Below, in pieces: positions 58,674 to 64,000 of a stretch of DNA of 64,000 bases. Origin of the DNA: Chiua virens (lineage: Eukaryota > Basidiomycota > Agaricomycetes > Boletales > Boletaceae); the NCBI GenBank assembly GCA_019787685.1, contig JAHNUO010000018.1, forward strand, positions 1-64,000, written 5' to 3'. The notes beneath the pieces are model-generated. The model saw only the letters and a list, made by a program, of their open reading frames with translations. It searched no databases and had not been told where the DNA came from. Both the position numbers and the translations under genes were made by a program. The first letter of the stretch is position 1. Every line of letters starts with the position of its first letter.

Positions 58674-60956
58674 TTGGTATGTACTACATGGTACTATGCT
58701 AGGATGTTAAAGAAGCTAACCATTGCATGGAAGTCCACGCTTCAAAGGCAGGACAATGCATCACACAAACAGCTAAACACTGTGGATACACAGGCCACAG
58801 GGGATACTCAGTCCAATGCTTCAAGAAGGTCTACAGCCAGGCAATGTGCAAGACCCACCCCAGCCATGATGGTAACATTAGAACCAGCCTCCAAGAGTAA
58901 AACTAGTGAATGCAGTAAGGAGAAGAAGAAATCAGATAGGGAGAAGGACACTGGCAGGGCAGGTACAGAAGTGGAAATGGTGCTGAAGACAACAAATGTA
59001 CCTAGCAGAAAGACCAACAAGGGGAAGTGCAAGGCCATTGAAGATGACACAGAGTTGAAGGCAACAGTGGTGAACACAGATGAGGTGAAGCACAAGGCTA
59101 TCAAAGAAGAGCAACTGGAGTCAACAACTGCAGATGCCCTCTCTGTAGTAGGTACCCAGGACTCCAAGCGTCAACGCAGTACATATAGAGTATGCTTCAC
59201 CATGGTCATTGCAGCTAACATCCATGGTAGTAATGCCAATCATGCAGTCACTGCTGAGTCAATGCTGATAGGTATCAGCTGCCCAAAGAATACAAAGACT
59301 GTGGATTGGCTCCACCTGGGGGTAACAACATATGTCCCATGGTTCAGCAAAGGGGTGAGCACACACACACTTTTCATCCACCATAGACTGACCTTCCATA
59401 AATCAACCAAGGACTCTGATGCTATCAATGTTCTCTCTCAAGTACGCTGTGCACAAGACAAAATGTACAACACAGGACGCCCAATGGTCATGGAATGCAC
59501 ATACCATGGCAGTGACATGCAGGCACTCATTAGGATGAACCATGAAATAGAGGAGGTACTGTCCAACAGGAGTGCCATCCTGGTGCATGGATAGAAACCT
59601 ACCCCAACCTTGGAGTTTACCATTGAATCAATGGGGATGTATCACCCAAGCTTACACCAGGATGTTGACATACATAGTGTGTCGCTATGTCATACTTGGA
59701 CACAACAATACTGATACTGATTTCCATCCCACACAGATGCAGTACTATGCGAGAAGGAGGCAAGAAAGGAAGACAAGGGAGATGGGACCAACATTCATTA
59801 GTCAATGACAATCAAGTGGTTTATAGAACTTGCAGATGACCCGAAGAAATGTCTGAACCTGCTGGACCTACCCAACCTTCAACCTGACATTCCAGTCTTT
59901 GTGAGATCTGTATACAGTCATCTGACATGACATGTGCTGATAACCCCTCAGGACAATATCCAACAATGTGAGCACCAGGTTGACCATGATGAACGCCATA
60001 CACCTCGCAAAGACAGGCGAGAACAAGTCAAAGAAGTACTTCAGAGTTCAGATGATATTGGGGGACTCAGAGTGTGTCCATGGCTAGGACATAATAACAC
60101 ATGGGGGATTCCTAACTCATGCCCACATCAATACATGTGGGCTATGCACATACATCACTGTGAGGTCAGGGAGCAAGATTTGGATCTATGCCAGCATGGA
60201 CAAGGATGACAATGTGACCACCAGAAAGGTTTGTTTGCCAGATGGGACAGGCTGCTCATATTCCATGAGGGGCAATGTGCCCCAGATGGATTCACTCTAG
60301 GTTGTATTGTGCTCCAACGAGGTGACACACTGGCACTGTGAGTCATGATGTATTACCATCTCATTGGGAGGGGCTTACAAACATTATATCATGTATATCC
60401 CCCAGAACAGACTGATGACTGGGGGGCATTTCCTATTGTATTCCACCATGCACATGACCCAGCTGGCAATGGAATATGAATCATCTGCAGTGCCCAACCA
60501 TCCACAGTCTGAGAGGGCACAATACACAACAAACACTACACATCTGTCCATTCATCAGTATGTGGCATAGATAATACTTGGGCTTCCTATACTCACAAAG
60601 GATATGTCGCATACATTGACCAAGCTCATGTCTTGATGGATATGTTAACTGAATGATATATACCAGGCACATTCTATAGAAGATCTATATTGGCATTGGT
60701 CACCATCTACAAGAAGGAAGAGAAGCATACCACCAAGGAAGCACAGGCCACGAGCCCATGGATGTCTGAGAAGGATTCTATGGTGCAAGAAATGGAGGAG
60801 GAGCAGAAGGTAGCAGGAGCCATAGTGAAGAAACTGAAAACAGGGTTGAAGATCACCAATGCCATGTCCGAGTTGGAGGTAGGGGGAGGTAATCTATATG
60901 ATCCCAGACCCACCTGTCAACTCAGATTAGCAATGTTGCTGCATGGATTTGCATGA
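58674..60956 (+). pseudogene. decayed JmjC-like protein gene
   Basis: A basic Lys/Ser/Thr-rich N-terminal region (KEKKKSDREKDTGRAG) is followed by STHTLFIHHRLTF, SNRSAILVHGW, then LEFTIESMGMYHPS, a piece LTHAHINTCGLCTYITVRSG continuing SKIW, VLQRGDTLAL and QNRLMTGGHFLLYSTMHMTQ. The order matches an Agaricomycete family with a JmjC-like double-stranded beta helix. The segment that should contain the metal-binding HxD between LTHA and GLCTY has been deleted, and the pieces lie in different frames with stops, so it cannot be an active dioxygenase. A C-terminal fragment (60690-60956) is Lys/Glu-rich. Confidence 0.5.
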
Positions 60957-61379
60957 GGGCTAGCTAGTTTGATGTGATACACATTCCAGAATATTACTGT
61001 GATATTAATATGCATTGGTCAGTCTGGTTATGGAGTGTGTGGACTTGTAACCTTTAATTATACATGTAAACCTCTAGCAGTGACCTTGAAGTCAGATGTA
61101 GAGGGAACTAGCAAATGTGTCAAATATGACAGCGAATATGGCAGCGAATATGGTGAATAAAGTGGCAAATATGATACATATGGTGGCCAATATGGCAAAT
61201 GCAGTGAATATAGACTCCAATATGGAGTTATAAAGAACGTGTGAAGTTAGTTACCCCATTGTTTCACCAACATGAATGACATGATTGCCCAGGTTGTCTC
61301 ATCTATTACTATGTGAATATGGTGGCAAATATGGTGGTTATGGTGGCAAATAATAGAACAAGGTGGCAGCAAAGATAGA
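60957..61379. repeat. GCAAATATGGTG-type degenerate tandem repeat
   Basis: Between 61110 and 61350 words such as GGCAAATATG, GGCAGCGAATATG and GGTGGCAAATATG recur, forming a degenerate minisatellite next to the Tc1 element. Confidence 0.5.
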
Positions 61380-62971
61380 CAGTGAGCAACAAAACTGTTC
61401 CAATAACTAACCCTGACGCAGTGCGCGAAGCGCACTGCAAACACCTGTGGGAATCTCGCTTAGTAGTAGTGGGACCAAATGATGTACAAACTCTTGGCTA
61501 CAAATCGGTCTCTGGGTCATGTGATTTGGCCCAGGGGTGGTGGAGATATGACCATTTTAAATCACTCATGTCGTTGGAACAGTTTTGTTGCTGTCATATT
61601 GAAACACAGAACTCATATGTTGCACTGGGATATTATGTCAGCATTGAGTCATGTGATGGATAAACAGTTCAACAAGACATAAACACAGCCAAACACCATT
61701 CCTTTTACCACTTCTTTCACCATGAAATCCCTTTCCACTGATCAAATCAATCAAGTTATTGCTTTCTTGGAATTGGGTCAAACAACTCATCAGATCTCCA
61801 CTTCTACTGGATTCAGTAACTCTACCATCAGTCGTATTCGCACTGAACACTGTCCCAACCTTCCCAAAGCCACTGGTGGTCATCCATCCATCATTTCTCC
61901 CACTAATATGCGACATGCCATTCGACTTCTTGGTACTGGAAAGGCTGAAAATGCTGTTCAGGTCACCAAGACTCTTCAGGATGTCAAGAACCATCCCATC
62001 TCTCCCCAGACCATCCGTCGTCACTTGAAGAAAGCTGGTATGAAGGCTGTAGTAAAGAAGAAATGCCCTCTTCTTTCCAAGCACCATAGGAGAGAAAGAT
62101 TAGATTTTGCTTTGAGCCATCAGGACTGGACTGTGGATGATTGGAAGCGAGTTATATGGTCAGATGAGACCAAGATTAATCACATTGGGTCAGATGGTAG
62201 GAAATGGGCATGGAAAAAGCCAGGAGAGGGCCTCAGTAATAGACTTGTGGAGGGTACAGTCAAGTTTGGAGGAGGATCAGTCATGTTATGGGGTTGTATG
62301 ACCTGGGAAGGTATTGGGATGGCTTGTAGGATTGATGGTAAGATGGATGCTAACCTTTATGTGCAGATTTTGGAGGATGAACTCCAAAAAACCCTTGTGG
62401 ATTATGGATTTACCCCAGAGGACATTATTTTCTAGCAGGATAATGACCCCAAACATACCAGTAGGAGGGCCAAGGAGTGGTTGAAAGAGCATGGATATGA
62501 GGTCATGGTATGGCCTGCTTAGTCTCCAGACCTTAACCCCATAGAACATCTATGGTTTCTCCTCAAAAGAATGCTTGCAGAATATCCTGAGCCAGCCAAG
62601 GGGGTATTGGAACTTTGGGAGAGGATTCAGGAAGAGTGGTACAAGATTGAGGTTGGGGAGTGTCAGAGATTGATTGAGAGCATGCCTAGAAGGGTTCAGG
62701 AGGTCATCAAGGCCAAAGGAGGATACACTTCATACTAATTTGCAATACTCCTAATATTAGCAACAAAACTGTTCCAATGACATGAGTGATTTAAAATGGT
62801 CATATCTCCACCACCCCTGGGCCAAATCACATGACCCAGGGATCGATTTGTAGCCAAGAGTTTGTACATCATTTGGTCCCACTACTACTAAGCGAGATTC
62901 CCACAGGTGTTTGCAGTGCGCTTCGCGCACTGCGTCAGGGTTAGTTATTGGAACGGTTTTGTTGCTCACTG
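61380..62971 (+). mobile_element. Tc1/mariner element with 213-bp terminal inverted arms
   Basis: Arms at 61380-61592 and 62759-62971 are near-identical inverted copies starting CAGTGAGCAACAAAAC. Each arm is itself bounded by inverted GCAACAAAACTGTTCCA and TGGAACAGTTTTGTTGC, so each arm looks like a MITE. A conserved internal palindrome, AGTGCGCGAAGCGCACT, lies near the outer end of each arm. TA follows the right end, while GA precedes the left end, so one target copy may have mutated. The element is 1592 bp long with a single transposase frame. Confidence 0.85.
61722..62738 (+). pseudogene. Tc1/mariner transposase with two in-frame stops
   Basis: 338 codons. The N-terminal paired-type helix-turn-helix reads DQINQVIAFLELGQTTHQIS and GFSNSTISRIRTEHCP. 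The catalytic domain has VIWSDETKINHIG (first Asp), QDNDPKHTSRRAKEWL (second Asp) and SPDLNPIEHLW (Glu), giving DD34E spacing. TAG codons at 62433-62435 and 62520-62522 replace glutamine positions expected from the family, both consistent with C-to-T change of CAG. Apart from these the frame is intact to the TAA at 62736-62738, so the copy is young but inactive. Confidence 0.88.
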
Positions 62972-62979
62972 TATGTATG

Positions 62980-63305
62980 GTGAATATAGACTCAAATGTG
63001 GAGTTAGAAAGAATGTGTCATATACTGCTCTGTTCTCCATTCCTCCAGATATAACTCTGACTCTCTTAGACATGAACTCCAGGTCAATCTACCTCAGGAC
63101 ACAACTCCATGACCCCAGACCTCTGTTACATATATATGTTTCCTCTTTTGTTTTAGTACATAAACTGTGTCTCGCTTACGAGCACAGCCCCAGCTTCCTC
63201 AGTACCTGACTTACCTCCAGCTATGTAGTTTTCCAACCTCCTGTCTTACTCAGAATTAGTCATTCTCTGTTTCTCCATATTATTCATCTCCTTACTCCGT
63301 GACTA
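62980..63305. other. spacer with copy of left-flank repeat
   Basis: GTGAATATAGACTCAAATGT (62980 on) repeats the left flank GTGAATATAGACTCCAATAT (61204 on) in direct orientation over about 39 bp. The rest of the interval has no gene. Confidence 0.5.
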
Positions 63306-63310
63306 ATCAT

Positions 63311-63951
63311 TGTTACAATCACGTTTCACATTATTCTTTCGCCTTCCTACTCAACGCTCTCAACCACTATACAAGATACACAATATCTATTATGGCATAT
63401 ATTGCCTCATGCCAAGGCTATACAAAGGAACATACCCTATTGGCCAATCCCTTATGACTCTCTATGATTCATTATTAGACATGTGTTATCACACGATGTC
63501 ATAATCCATGCACAACACACGTGTATTCACACGTTATCTCTTATCTATGATTCCCTATGACTCATATCTATTATTAAAACAGTGCTTATCTCATAACATG
63601 CTTATACCGCATTGTTACAGCATTGTTTCCTCATGTCTTTATCTATGACTCACATACATGCATATACCTCATGTTATCTCACCTTATCTACCAATCAGGA
63701 CACTCATACTTATCTATGTATTCATACTCCAATTGTAGCTCCGCTTGTACTTTTAGTATATAAGACTTGAATGCAGCACCAAGGGAACTCTAACAAAGTT
63801 CACCTTTGGTTTTCCCCCATTGTCTCTCATAGACGGATCACCTCTGTAGTTCTCGCCTCACTCGTTAGACTCACTTGCATTCAACCCTTACACTGACCAC
63901 TACAACCATTCGCAAGTAACTCATAGTCTACGTTTGTTCTAGGTTGTTACA
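63311..63951 (+). mobile_element. solo LTR, 641 bp
   Basis: Begins TGTTACAATC and ends GGTTGTTACA (TG...CA) with a perfect 5-bp target duplication ATCAT at 63306-63310 and 63952-63956. A TATA box (TATATAAG, 63757-63764) lies where an LTR promoter is expected, followed by a pyrimidine-rich leader-like stretch. No internal retrotransposon sequence remains, so it arose by recombination between two LTRs. Confidence 0.8.
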
Positions 63952-64000
63952 ATCATTATGTTTCCTCCAAGTATATGAACCATAGTTACTTCAATTGTAA

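Noticed and set aside
1..64000. CRISPR arrays, bacterial operons, ribosome binding sites, rRNA genes
   Set aside because: The sequence is fungal nuclear DNA with spliceosomal introns; no regularly spaced repeats, Shine-Dalgarno patterns or rRNA segments were seen.

Overview
The window is eukaryotic nuclear DNA from a filamentous basidiomycete (class Agaricomycetes). The evidence is many introns of about 50 bp, conserved fungal proteins (Rna14, an Hrp1-like protein, Ist2/TMEM16, Pdx2, Trm112, Rrp45), secreted plant- and wall-degrading enzymes, and several gene families that I know as expanded only in Agaricomycetes. A Rhizoctonia/Ceratobasidium-type or mycorrhizal fungus would fit, but the sequence alone does not fix the genus.

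Layout. (1) 1-4.8 kb is accessory DNA: one four-exon gene of an Agaricomycete multicopy family (904-3407) embedded in short hairpin repeats and MITE-like inverted repeats. (2) 5.3-45.5 kb is a compact, gene-dense segment: an Mch1-like MFS transporter, RNA14, a GH85 ENGase, a TMEM16/Ist2 protein, an Hrp1-like RRM protein, PDX2, a serine carboxypeptidase, a small secreted probable GPI protein, two conserved proteins of unknown function, TRM112 and RRP45 (divergent, 54 bp apart), a DNAJC3-type ER co-chaperone, an Agaricomycete P-loop NTPase, a GH18 chitinase with a chitin-binding module, and a GH28 polygalacturonase. One decayed Fot1/pogo element sits just upstream of the carboxypeptidase. (3) 45.6-64 kb is repeat-rich and gene-poor: minisatellites, diverged duplications, an AT-hook/Ulp1-like gene and a second unknown gene, each split by a related 0.6-0.7 kb insertion, a BAH-PHD gene carrying a MULE-type MITE, a decayed JmjC-like gene, a Tc1/mariner element with unusual 213-bp arms, and a solo LTR with a perfect target duplication.

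How the genes relate. The middle segment is mostly housekeeping: mRNA 3'-end formation (Rna14, Hrp1-like), exosome (Rrp45), methyltransferase co-activation (Trm112), vitamin B6 synthesis (Pdx2) and ER protein folding or glycan turnover (DNAJC3, ENGase). Secreted hydrolases are added at its right end. The right-hand segment is the most unusual part: Ulp1-like, BAH-PHD and JmjC-like modules lie within about 10 kb of each other in transposon-dense DNA. Exon joins were inferred by eye from splice consensus, reading frame and family resemblance; no database search was possible.
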